Part shown: piece after piece, positions 1 to 9,651 of the stretch
Layout: every line of letters starts with the position of its first letter
Position numbering within the stretch: position 1 is the first letter of the stretch
NCBI GenBank assembly: GCA_030374805.1
Contig: JARGSG010000030.1
Coordinates: forward strand, 558,001-622,000
Direction of reading: 5' to 3'
Origin: Gracilaria gracilis
Lineage: Eukaryota; Rhodophyta; Florideophyceae; Gracilariales; Gracilariaceae
DNA: 64,000 nt
The notes under the pieces: model-generated
Told to the model about the DNA's origin: nothing
Seen by the model: only the letters and a program-made list of their open reading frames with translations
Database searches by the model: none
Position numbers and translations under genes: made by a program

Positions 1-2370
1 TACGCAAATGTATTTTTGACTGAACTTTACTTGCGTATTTTTGTTGCTTGCGTTGCTCATAACGTATTACCCTGTGTTGTCATACACTACACGTAGAGTT
101 GTTATCAGATGTTGTTGTACCTCACTGTTGTTGTATTGTGTGCTTGCCAATGCAACCCGTAACGTTACACAGAGTTGTGCAACACTGCAGTGAGTTTTGT
201 TTTGCAGTGGCATTTACCTCACTCAGCTGTTTGCGCTTGCGTCTTGTGCTTTGTAGCTCATGCTTTGTAGTTGCCTCGCTTTTTTGACTGTTCATACGGT
301 TTAAAAGGTTTTGTTTTTTTTCAGGAACACTTTCAGTAGCAGTTTTGATCAGATCAGTCGCGGTGGTTCGCTTTTCACTGTTTTTGCACTTGTTTCACTG
401 CCTCTGTTTTTGTTGCTTGTTGGCAATCTTCATTGGTTTTTGTTTTTGTTTAAAGTTTCATGCTTCTGTGCACTATGTTACCCAACAACCGCCGTGGGAG
501 CTCTGCTGTACGGTGACTGTTTTTGTTGCTGCCCCTTGCAGTCTTGTTTTACTGTTAGAGCGTTTTTGACATGAGTGTTAGTGCTGTTTGTTTTTGAACC
601 AATACAGAGATAAGCTTGTTTGAATTTTGTACTTACTGCCATTCCAATCACTGAAACAGACACTTGTTTACACAACGCAGTTGTTTTAGGTTGTTTCGCG
701 TCTGCTTTACATGTGTGTGTTTATTTGTATTTGTTTTAAATATTGTGTGTGTGTGTGGTGTTGTTTGTGGTTCTGTTTGTCTATGTGTGTGTGTTCATTT
801 ATGTTGTAGATTTTGTTCTATAATTGTACGTGTGACGAATGTCGTGTGTGAGACATCTACATGTTGGAGCTGAGTTGAATGACTCCAGAAAACTATCATT
901 GTGTGCGTCTAGAGTAGAGAGCTCTATCATGTTTATATAGAGTAACTTTTGAGTGTATGGCAGATGAGATCGGAGAATACTGCAAGTGAGAGGAAGCACA
1001 CATCCTTGACTGTGTTTGCGCAATGCTGAGGCTTCACAATACAAAACTTTTACGTCCAACACCGGATCCTTATGAGCTCTTCTATGTGCATGACAGCATT
1101 CGAACGGTACCAACAAGGTACTGCTGTCAATCCCAGAGGGTAGCAATGGCTGAGTGAACATGACATTGCAATCCAAGTGTGCTGTTCTGCAATTGGTATG
1201 AAGTGTATGTGTTTATACATGTGTGTGCACGTGCTGTGTGCGTCAATGAGCATGAACAACCTGTGTGTACCTTGTGTTGTGTATGTGTGTGTACTGTGGA
1301 GCCACACCAGCATGCTCTTCACCACCAACTGCATCTCTTGATACCATGCACTTACCACTACAAGTCCAACATACACAGCACTGCATACACACCACAACTG
1401 GGCACCAAGACCACGCACTGATGCCCACCACCAGTTGGACTATCAGCGCATGCTAACACCACTTTTTCAACACCAACAGCAACAGTCGGGACCACCATTA
1501 TCAACGCATCACCACCGACACCGTCAGGACCAGGGGTGCCAACTCACCAAACCACCGACTATGATGGCGACACATCAACACCTTTTCCCATACAACTTGC
1601 ACCACACACCACCAAAAAAAAAAAAATATCGTCTACTCTGTATATCCACCAATTGCACGCACCCACTACTCGGTGTCACACAACCCAACCAACTCAACGC
1701 CATTGCACACCACCCACCGCACACGCACCACCAACGGTGAAGTTCACAAGTCACCACGCCAACACACCAGCACACCACTTGCCAACGGTGACACCAATTT
1801 GGGATCACACACTGCACACACTCACAACACACAACATCACATGCCACACACACACAACACCACACGCACACAGGTACATGAGGAGTCACAACTCGCACAG
1901 AACATACGTACACAACACACAAACAACGCTCATACAACTGTCCGGTAATGCTCTCTACAAGCAGCAGACCTCTCCCGCCCGCAAAATGTCATCTTTCAGA
2001 GGGAGGGGGGGGTAGGGCGGCACAAAATGATCGCCAGTACAACGCAGCAGCAAATGCAAATGCTGTTTTGCCATCAACATATGAACCACCTGTGTAAAGT
2101 TACAAAAGGCAGTTTGTCCCGAGTAGCTTTGGCCCAAATCTGCCGCTCCTCACTGTTACAACTCATTCAGCGTCCGCAACACCCAAACCCGCAGCGCTCA
2201 AAAACATGATCTGCTGGCTAGCTAGAAACCGCATCCCATCAAACATGTCACTTGACAAACCAAAACAAAAGCTCTCCTTCTTCACCACGCGCCACATGTA
2301 ACGCTCCTTATTTCGCTACCACGCCACCGCCATCCTACACCGTTATGTGCATCGCATTCGAGACCAATCC

Positions 2371-2401
<31 letters not shown>

Positions 2402-4150
2402 GCGCAATCGTACCGCTGCCGTTGCTACTTTGTGTTGTCAGCTTGTGGCCACCGTTTTTTTCTTTTTTTCTGCTGCCGCTGTGGCACTGGAAGCAGGTGC
2501 TCACACCACTTGCATGCCATAGGCCACAACGTAAACCATACAACCATGGCACCCAATGCTTGACCAATTCATGTCCCTTCTGTGCGCAACCCCAACTCCG
2601 AACGCCGTTACATACCTAAAAAGAAAAAGGCCACGCCGTGAACAATGTTTTCAACACGCCGTCACATGGCAACTTCAGCTTCGGCTCGCAGAGATCTTGT
2701 CTCCGCCTGGTCTGGGCGCAAACACCGGTAAACTGCGTTAAAAGAGTGTTAGGAACTAACATGTTGAGCACGCACATTAGGTCACAACACACGCATCTAA
2801 CTGTTCAACGTTTGCAATCTTTAAAGCACACCATCGCACACTTTTTCCACCACCCTTGCTGCCGTTCTTTCGTGCTCATCTGCTGAAAAAAAGCACTGCT
2901 GCTCGCCCATTTACCCTACTAGCTGCGCCGTACGGAAGCAAATTACCCTTGTTCTCACAGTGAACCGCTTGCACCGAATGGCCCCACAACACTACGTGCA
3001 TGCGCGCATCACATCATGTTTCTCGCAACACAATCGCAACACAATCACAAAAGCTCACGCTCTCGCACGCCTGTTCTTTTTTACATGGTGCCGTGTGGCG
3101 GGTGACCGTATTCAGCCGGCGGTCTACCCAACATGTTGCAATCTTTGTAAACTCGTTCGTTCGGATCGTTTCCCCAGTCACGGATCGAAACACCGTCAGT
3201 GCCTGACAGCGCAGCTCATCGATGAGCAGAGCTTGAACATAAAAAGTGGCGGATGTCTTTTTCTCTCTCACACAACCAAACACAGAAGAAGAGAGAGAGA
3301 GAGAAAAAAAAAAAACCCATCACGATCCGACGTTACGCTGATGCGCCATTTTTACGCAATTCATAACAGTGTATTGAACGGCGCCACGTCATGTTGTTTT
3401 ATTGCTTGCTTGGAACAGTGCGGTGTTTACATGACGGCTCATCACTGATGTCGTCACCGATGAGACCACAAGTGCGCCCAAGTATCGCGCACGAGCGCTG
3501 GGGAACAAACACGCGAGCGTTTGTAACATATCGATGGTGCTGAATTCACAAACGGGGGGTGGCTGGAGAATTGCACCCAAATGTTCAATGCACTTGGTGT
3601 GACATACGCGGCTCTTCGTGACATGATGTGCGCTCAAAAAGTCTTACCGGGATCATTTCTCCATCGGCCTGCAAGTTAACATATGTGAAGACAAGTGCTC
3701 GAGTTTCAAGGAACAGCTGTGAAGTTCACATTGAGATTCTCACAACCAACCAAAGATTGCAACCCAATTGACAGATACGCACTGAGAGGTGATCATGGAG
3801 GCTGTGTAAATATATACGCAGGAGTACGTACAATAAGTTAGATACAGCTGTACAGTACACTCATGGAGGCCTCAAAAAGTGACACAAGTGTGCACTGCAT
3901 GTAGATAGCTGCTGGCTAGCGTTTTATGAAGTGGAACAGCAGATGTGTTTATTCGCAGCTGAGAACATAAACAGTTACACTGAAGAGGTTGCAAACAACA
4001 AAGTGTGGCCAATGTGGCGCCATTTGTTTTGGACCACTGTTCAGTTCGTTCTATGAGACTATTAGAGTGTATGAAGTCGACCAATTCAAAGAGAGCCAAA
4101 CAACAGAAGAAAGCAATAAGTTTGTTGGCTTTTGTTGGCTGTTGTTGCTG
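1..4150. other. Gene-poor, strand-skewed low-complexity region
   Basis: No reading frame here resembles a protein I know. The plus strand is rich in T and G up to about 1300 (many ttttgttgct and gtgtgtgt runs). It then becomes rich in A and C until about 2900 (caccacc, cacacaac), so the keto/amino skew reverses. The small open frames are biased products of this composition (for example H/T/P-rich ones around 1435-1950). Short runs include a 12-13 A run near 1615, a C29 run, and GA/A-rich microsatellite near 3291-3316. About 3960-4153 is probably the 3' flank of the prefoldin gene on the minus strand. Confidence 0.55.
2373..2401. repeat. C29 homopolymer
   Basis: Twenty-nine consecutive C residues occur on the plus strand (G29 on the minus strand). 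Such a tract can form G-quadruplex or i-motif structures and is prone to length error in sequencing, so its exact length should be taken with care. Confidence 0.9.
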
Positions 4151-4153
4151 CAC

Positions 4154-4595
4154 TCACGATGGGGGCGCAGTAAGTGGAGAAGGCTCTCGGATGGAGTACT
4201 TTTTCTCAAGTTGTTGCGCACTTTGTTCCAGCTGCGCAATATTGTCCGAAAGAAGCGTTGCGGTTTCGGCCAACTACTCGAACACAAGAGCGCACAACAG
4301 CGGTTAGCAAAGCGCCCAAGAAGAGAGAGAGACAAGAAAGCACAAGCGCACGTACCTTGTCTCTGTTGTGCACAAGCAGCGGCACCACTTGCGCAACGTT
4401 CTTCTCGGCAAGCACGGCGCCGATCTGATGCCAGCATCGCGTGGAGCGGTGCAGCTGGCGAAGCTGCGAGATGACGAGCTCGTGTTCGCTGCGATCGGAG
4501 TTTAGCTGCGCCAGTTTGGCGTAACTGCGGTCGATCTGCTCGCGCACACCTTGGTACTGCGCCAGCGCCTGTTTCTGTTGTTGCGGCGCCGACAT
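4154..4595 (-). CDS. PFDN2: Prefoldin subunit 2 (two exons)
   Basis: Encodes a beta-type prefoldin subunit of the cytosolic hexameric chaperone that hands actin and tubulin to the CCT chaperonin. Exon 1 (4356-4595) gives 80 residues that match the family: a QxxKQ-rich N-terminal coiled coil, NEHxLVI-like SEHELVISQL, then RCWHQIGAVLAEKNVAQVVP, the beta-hairpin core of PFD2. The frame then runs into a stop-poor nonsense tail, but a canonical GTACGT donor follows codon 80. Using an 82-bp intron (4274-4355, acceptor TAG) the frame continues in exon 2 (4154-4273) with LSDNIAQLEQSAQQLEKKY, the expected C-terminal coiled coil, to a TGA. Total 119 residues, like the short fungal PFD2. Intron position and phase (0) are inferred from sequence, not transcripts. 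Divergent from the gene at 4939. Confidence 0.85.
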
Positions 4596-4938
4596 GACGG
4601 CGGTGATATCTACGAGCGATCTATCTCAACGAGCACGATGAGCGCTTTGGTGCACTTGATCGATTGGGAGAACGAGCGCGAGCCGGCGGCGGACAGCGAC
4701 GGCACAGCTAAACATGTAAAGTTACAGTACGGGCAGATTCACGCCAGCAATGTGGCATCATGTGATCGTGGCGACGTGTTCACGTGTTCACGTGATCACG
4801 TGGCGATGTGTTCACGTGTTCACGTGATCACGTGGCGATGTGCACGATGACAGGCTGGGGAATACGAATCGTAAAGCTCACTGATGAGCACGTCGGGCGC
4901 GACGAGAGCAAGTGGTGTGGATCAGGGATGGGGCGTGA
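4596..4938. promoter_or_regulatory. Shared divergent promoter region of PFDN2 and the BPL_N-like gene
   Basis: A 343-bp intergenic stretch separates the ATG of prefoldin 2 (minus) and the ATG at 4939 (plus), so it must hold both promoters. It contains the duplicated CACGTG-rich 32-bp unit described separately. No TATA box is evident. Role inferred from position only. Confidence 0.6.
4769..4832. repeat. Two tandem 32-bp units with CACGTGATCACGTG palindromes
   Basis: Units 4769-4800 and 4801-4832 differ at one base, and a partial third unit follows to about 4844. Each unit completes a perfect 14-bp palindrome, CACGTGATCACGTG (4789-4802 and 4821-4834), and carries an extra CACGTG-like half site. 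CACGTG is the core of G-box/E-box sites bound by bZIP and bHLH factors, so this looks like a clustered transcription-factor site. That function is inferred. Confidence 0.75.
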
Positions 4939-5706
4939 ATGGCGCGGCACGTCTACGTCTACACGGATGAGGGCGCCAGCGCGCGCAGCGCGTCGGCGCT
5001 GCTGCACACGCTACAAGAAACGCTAAAGCACCCGCGTTCACACACGCACGTCACAACGGCGGCCACGCTACGCGCCGATCTGACGCGCCAAGCGCCGCAG
5101 CACACGGCGCTGCTCATGCCGGGCGGGCGCGACCTGCCGTACGTGCGGCGCATCGGCGCGGACGCAGTAGCCACGCTACGCGCCACCGTACGCGCGGGCG
5201 GCTCGTACGTGGGCGTGTGCGCCGGCGCGTACTACGGCAGCGCTCGCTGCGAGTTCGAGCCACGCGACGCGTCGCTGCGCGTGCGCGGCGAGCGACTGGC
5301 GCTGTTCGACGGCGTGGCGGTGGGCGCCATACGGCCGCACTTTGGCTACCACTCCGAGGCGGGCGCCAGCGTGGAGCGGCTGTACGTGCAGCACGGCGAC
5401 GCGCGCTTCGAAGCGGCCGTGTACTGCAACGGCGCGCCGGGCTGGGCTGCCGCTGCCGCTGACGCTGCCGGCGACGGCGCCACCGTGCTGGCGTGGTACG
5501 CCGACGCGTCGCTGCGGCGGCACGGCGTGCGCGGGCGCGCGGCGGCCGTGGTGACGGCGCGGCTGGGCGCGGGGCGCGTCGTGCTGAGCGGGCCGCACGT
5601 GGAGCTGGCGGCGGTCGGTGAGCGCCAGCGCGAGCGGCTGGCGGCCGTGGTGGCCGACGCCGCCGCGCTCAGCGATTGGTCCGCCGCATTGTGCTCGCCG
5701 CTTTGA
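4939..5706 (+). CDS. BPL_N-type class I glutamine-amidotransferase-like protein
   Basis: A 255-residue protein resembling the N-terminal domain of fungal biotin-protein ligase (BPL_N), a class I amidotransferase-like fold. Visible features: MPGGRDLPY near residues 60-68, the nucleophile elbow GVCAGAYYG with Cys94, and GPHVEL with His220 and Glu222, the expected Cys-His-Glu triad. IRPHFGYHSE lies between them. There is no biotin ligase catalytic domain after it, so this is the stand-alone form, whose substrate is not known. Coding DNA is very GC-rich, and the long minus-strand frames over it are shadows. The start is the first ATG after the divergent promoter; 5' extension is not supported. 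The identity of the fold is fairly sure, the reaction unknown. Confidence 0.8.
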   Translation: MARHVYVYTDEGASARSASALLHTLQETLKHPRSHTHVTTAATLRADLTRQAPQHTALLMPGGRDLPYVRRIGADAVATLRATVRAGGSYVGVCAGAYYGSARCEFEPRDASLRVRGERLALFDGVAVGAIRPHFGYHSEAGASVERLYVQHGDARFEAAVYCNGAPGWAAAAADAAGDGATVLAWYADASLRRHGVRGRAAAVVTARLGAGRVVLSGPHVELAAVGERQRERLAAVVADAAALSDWSAALCSPL

Positions 5707-5997
5707 ATTGACGCGACACGTGGCGGCGCTGTGCGCGCGCCAGGCAATTGGGCGTTTTCACACGCGCGCCGCGCGCAGCAGGCAGCGGGTGCGCGGCGTG
5801 CAACGCCAAAGACGACGGCGCGCTTTTGGCCGCTGAGCGCTTTGCTTACTTACACCGCTTGCGCTGCCGCGTCGAGCGCGCGGGGCGCGGCGGCGGGGGC
5901 GCGCGCGCGGGCGGTGCATGGCGCTTGACTGCTGTGACTGTTCGAACAGTGTGCCTGACCGAGCTCGTTGTGGCTGCGCGGCGAGCGTGCTGTTTGT

Positions 5998-6567
5998 ATG
6001 GAGGGGTTCTTGGCGAAGCGAGGAAAGCGTATTGGCAGTCGCGTCAAGCGCTACATGAGGCTGCAGGGCGACTTTCTTAGTAACCATCATGCGCCGGCCG
6101 AGCCGCCCACATGGCGCGTCAACATCAAGCACGCCGTCATCTCGTGCAACGTCAAGAAGAACCGAATCTTGCTCGACTTGTATGGAAACAAGCTGGAGTT
6201 GTTTGCGGACAGTGCCGCCGATTGCCAGCTGTGGTTCGAGGCGCTTACCACCGTGCAGAACAAACATACGGCCGGAAAGGAGAACCTTGTGCCTCAGCCA
6301 ATCACCCAAACCCCAGCGTTGGTTAATCTGCACAGTGATAACGCGCCGTCGCAACAGTCAAATCAACAGCCGCGGCCTGTTGGCCGCACCTCCGATCTGG
6401 CCATCAACTTCAAGGTCGTTAAACCAAAGCCTGGCGTGTCGAGAGAACCGTCCAACTCTTCGGATCAACCGCACGACTCGCAACAACCGTTGACCGTCAA
6501 TGGGCAGGTGTACGAGGAGACGCCCGCCTCCATGATTTTCAAGCAGTTCAACTTTCCGCCCAAGTAG
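5998..6567 (+). CDS. PH-domain protein
   Basis: 189 residues. Residues 1-87 form a pleckstrin homology domain: it opens with MEGFLAKRGKRIGSRVKRYM (the KxGxLxKRG...KxRYxxL strand 1-2 pattern), has NRILLDLYGNKLELFADSAA in the middle, and ends with the invariant helix Trp in CQLWFEALTTV. Basic residues in the first loop could bind phosphoinositides. The remainder is Q/P/S-rich and probably disordered. It includes a KEN tripeptide just after the domain and a conserved-looking tail FKQFNFPPK. I chose the ATG at 5998 because it starts exactly at strand 1; an upstream extension uses only a TTG. It lies head-to-tail with the gene before (291-bp gap) and FCP1 after. Probable role: membrane-associated adaptor. 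Confidence 0.75.
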   Translation: MEGFLAKRGKRIGSRVKRYMRLQGDFLSNHHAPAEPPTWRVNIKHAVISCNVKKNRILLDLYGNKLELFADSAADCQLWFEALTTVQNKHTAGKENLVPQPITQTPALVNLHSDNAPSQQSNQQPRPVGRTSDLAINFKVVKPKPGVSREPSNSSDQPHDSQQPLTVNGQVYEETPASMIFKQFNFPPK

Positions 6568-7038
6568 TTTCGTTGTTTATTTACTATTGTGTTAACTTCT
6601 TCCCCGTGTAACAAACGAACCAAACAACTGTTAATAACTATCTTCCTTCTACCTTCGCCACCATGACGATACTTTCCATAAAAACCAACGGCTATATCTG
6701 AACTTATCTTATCTAACTACTCTTAAAGAGTCCAACAATGTCAAGAGCCCTTCACCCGCCCGCCACAGCCCGCCCTCCACTTCGCCTCTGCCACGTGGCA
6801 CCTGTGTCCACCGCGCCCGCCGCATGCCATGCGCGCTCGACCGCGCCAAGTATCTACCGTTTAGCACACTGATAATTTAACGAGCCGTCCGTCTGCGCCC
6901 GCCTTCACGCCCTGACCCCCGCCTCGCTCCGCTTCGCTTCGCTTCCACACGTTCTCCCCTCGCCTCCTCCCCCACCCTTGTCTCCTTCGCCTCCGTAAAC
7001 ACGCCTCTTGTAAACCAACGCACCTTCAGCTCTTGTTA
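6568..7038 (+). promoter_or_regulatory. Intergenic region with pyrimidine-rich FCP1 leader
   Basis: No gene is seen in these 471 bases. The first half should hold the 3' end of the PH-domain gene. From about 6890 the plus strand becomes strongly C/T-rich with repeated cgcttcgcttc-type motifs right up to the FCP1 ATG, which suggests a pyrimidine-rich promoter or 5' leader. No TATA box is visible. Confidence 0.45.
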
Positions 7039-9504
7039 ATGCGTGGATTCAAACAGGAAAATGTACCACTTCCACCGCGAGTCCTCCAACACCCTCAAAG
7101 CTGGCGCCTGGAGCGCTGGCTAGTCAAGCCAGCCAGTTGGGTGCATCGCGAGCAACGAATAGCCACCTTCAGATCCTTGCAAAACGCCGCGCTTGAATAC
7201 GCACACGCCCCGCGCTCCGGAAAGTTAGTCAACCTCACTCTTCAACAAAACGCCCCAGTAGATTCAACCAAAACCCCACTTGCCTCCATTGAGTTCTGTC
7301 CTCACTCTGTAGTCTTCAAGGGCATTTGTGCCGTGTGCGGTGAAACCGCACAGTCTCTCCACTTTGCCGAGACTAAAAACACCATTGAGAGGATCCCGGT
7401 GGCGTATGAATCCGAGCAGCTTGCCGTGTCGAGGGCGGAGGCAGAGTCGAGGTCTTCTGTCAATGCCAGACATCTGCTCGAATCGCGTCGTCTTTCCCTT
7501 GTCCTTGACCTCGATCACACCCTTCTTCATGCCACCGACGACATCCGAGCGCCCGAGTTCATCGCCTGTTTCCCAGCGGACGCTGACCTGCAATCCGTGA
7601 AAGCTTTTCACCTCGGTACTGGCCTGAATCCCACAAATTCCGCCAGAATGCATGTCAAACTTCGACCGCATCTTGCTCACTTTCTGCAACGTCTTTCGAA
7701 GAAATTTGAGCTTCACATCTATACGATGGGCACGCGTTCTTATGCTGCCCAGATTGCAAGCATTATCGATCCTGAGAAGAAGCTGTTCGGCGGTCGTATC
7801 ACGAGCCGAGAGGACTTTGCTGAAGGTCGACTCAATCAGAAAAGCATACAGCGACTATTTCCGTGCGACGACTCAATGGTGCTCATTGTGGACGATAGGG
7901 AGGATGTCTGGATTTCCGCTACTGGTCAATCCTTCATGCCAAATCTTATCAGAGCCGAGCCGTATCACTTTTGGGATGGACTTCATGAAGTCTATGATCG
8001 AGCCATCAGTCTATTCGGCTATCGCAATGTGGAAGGAAAACGCCAAAAGGTTTCCAACTTACCCAGCAAGACGCTGAATGAAGCTTCCGCAGGAGCAAAT
8101 CAGGATGAGAAGGAGCATACAATCAAGCTTGACGCCTCAAAGCCATCCGAGAATGGAAATGAGGTAAAGCAAACCAACGGCATAATTGCCGACTTTGAAA
8201 CTCAATCCAAAGAAAGACAAGAAAGCGCTCTGCCTCTCAAAGCTGACCAGAATGGAGTCTTTTCAGTGAAAGTCAATCGGCCCGTAAGCCCTGACGTTGT
8301 GCCGAATGCCACCCCTGAGGACAATTCTGAGCACGTTGTTGACATGCAAGTTGTAGGTGTAGCTCTCAACGGAGATTCCAAAGCTAAGCAGCAAAATGGG
8401 TCATCACCCGGCCAAGCTAAGCCTGACCGTCTGGAAAAGCTAGAAGACGAAGAAGGATCCAATCAAACCCGAGACCAACAGACCTGCTCTTCGAAAGGTG
8501 GAACCCCATTACGGAATGTCCCGCCAAACGGGGTCGTAGTAGAAAAAGTGGAAACATTGTCTCATAATACTGTTGAGCGAAAGGCTACGGATAACGTAGA
8601 AGGCCATCATCTGTCCCAACAGAACCAAGAGCCGCAAAATGGCTCCTACAAAGAAGAGTCTACCATGCAGCCTGCCTCATCAAACAGGGCTTTGACTGGT
8701 AAAAACGCTTTCTTTTCTGGGATATTCAGTGAACTCGTCAGCAAGTGGTGGGCGAAAGACGTGAATCCTAAGGTTGCCAATCACCTACCAAGACTGGCTG
8801 ACGTCCTCGAAAATTGTCATGCAAGATTCTTCTCAATAGCAGATCAGGCTAGAAAAGCGTCTGGTGCTGTACATAACGGCCCAACCAAACGCTTTAGACC
8901 GCCAGCAGATGTGAAGAAAATTCTAGCCGGCTGTCGAAGAGAAGTTCTTCGTGACTGTGTCGTGAGTTTTACCGGTGTTATACCAACGGGCGTCGATCCC
9001 CATAACTCTGAGCTTTGGAATCTTGCGCAACGTCTTGGGGCACAGTGTTCCTTAGACTTCGAGAACGGTCATACGACGCACTTGGTTACGTCCGAAGCAC
9101 GAGGCTATTACACTAGAAAATATAAACAAGCAGTGGAAAATGGTTCTGCTTTTGTGGTTTCGCCATCATGGCTTGAACACAGTGCTTTTCATTTTGAGAG
9201 ACAAGATGAATTTGAGTACCGAGTTGACAGTGACGACAGATTTAAAACTTCCGAGGAGTTCAAGTCGTGGGTAAACGACAACTATGCGAAGGCAGCATCG
9301 GCATGTCGGAAGCGAAGTGCGGCGCAAATGAACGACAAACAGTTAGGAGATGAACGCACGCCGAAGAGGAGGAAGCTGGATTCCCCTTCTCCCAGTGTAA
9401 GAGGAAGTGGAAGTCGGTCACCCGTTGCAGACGTCGGGATGCTATCGGTTCTTTCTCAGGACGAAATCGGAGCGGCGATCGAGGCGGCTTTTTCGGCGGA
9501 GTAA
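7039..9504 (+). CDS. FCP1: FCP1-like RNA polymerase II CTD phosphatase
   Basis: 821 residues. FCP1 removes phosphate from the heptad repeats of the Rpb1 C-terminal domain to recycle polymerase in the nucleus. A zinc-ribbon-like FCPHSVVFKGICAVCGE precedes the catalytic domain, as in other FCP1 proteins. The HAD-type motif LDLDHTLLHA places the nucleophile at Asp157 and the acid at Asp159. HIYTMGTRSYA and VLIVDDREDVW give the remaining active-site motifs. A long disordered acidic/polar linker follows (about 345-560). A BRCT domain lies around residues 630-730 with the typical SPSWLEHS. The basic tail (TPKRRKLD) is a likely nuclear signal. Domain order fits FCP1 exactly. The ATG at 7039 is the first in frame. 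No intron is needed. It ends 147 bp from the convergent MetRS gene. Confidence 0.92.
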   Translation: MRGFKQENVPLPPRVLQHPQSWRLERWLVKPASWVHREQRIATFRSLQNAALEYAHAPRSGKLVNLTLQQNAPVDSTKTPLASIEFCPHSVVFKGICAVCGETAQSLHFAETKNTIERIPVAYESEQLAVSRAEAESRSSVNARHLLESRRLSLVLDLDHTLLHATDDIRAPEFIACFPADADLQSVKAFHLGTGLNPTNSARMHVKLRPHLAHFLQRLSKKFELHIYTMGTRSYAAQIASIIDPEKKLFGGRITSREDFAEGRLNQKSIQRLFPCDDSMVLIVDDREDVWISATGQSFMPNLIRAEPYHFWDGLHEVYDRAISLFGYRNVEGKRQKVSNLPSKTLNEASAGANQDEKEHTIKLDASKPSENGNEVKQTNGIIADFETQSKERQESALPLKADQNGVFSVKVNRPVSPDVVPNATPEDNSEHVVDMQVVGVALNGDSKAKQQNGSSPGQAKPDRLEKLEDEEGSNQTRDQQTCSSKGGTPLRNVPPNGVVVEKVETLSHNTVERKATDNVEGHHLSQQNQEPQNGSYKEESTMQPASSNRALTGKNAFFSGIFSELVSKWWAKDVNPKVANHLPRLADVLENCHARFFSIADQARKASGAVHNGPTKRFRPPADVKKILAGCRREVLRDCVVSFTGVIPTGVDPHNSELWNLAQRLGAQCSLDFENGHTTHLVTSEARGYYTRKYKQAVENGSAFVVSPSWLEHSAFHFERQDEFEYRVDSDDRFKTSEEFKSWVNDNYAKAASACRKRSAAQMNDKQLGDERTPKRRKLDSPSPSVRGSGSRSPVADVGMLSVLSQDEIGAAIEAAFSAE

Positions 9505-9651
9505 TTGCAAGAGTGAAGAGGTTTATTCTTTCATGACGAATGTTGAGAAGATGTGTGGAACGGGTTTTCCCATTTGGAACTCGGCGTATCCCTATGTTAC
9601 AAAACGAAGATATGCAGCTTCCTGTACAATTGATGGGCTTTTTTATCTGTA

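Noticed and set aside
1435..2015. H/T/P-rich frames of 100-160 codons as genes
   Set aside because: Low-complexity CA-rich DNA is open in several frames at once, and no domain is present.
5176..6354. Long minus-strand frames (133-198 codons) over the BPL_N-like and PH-domain genes
   Set aside because: GC-rich coding DNA leaves antisense frames open; they are R/A/P-rich without any family signature.
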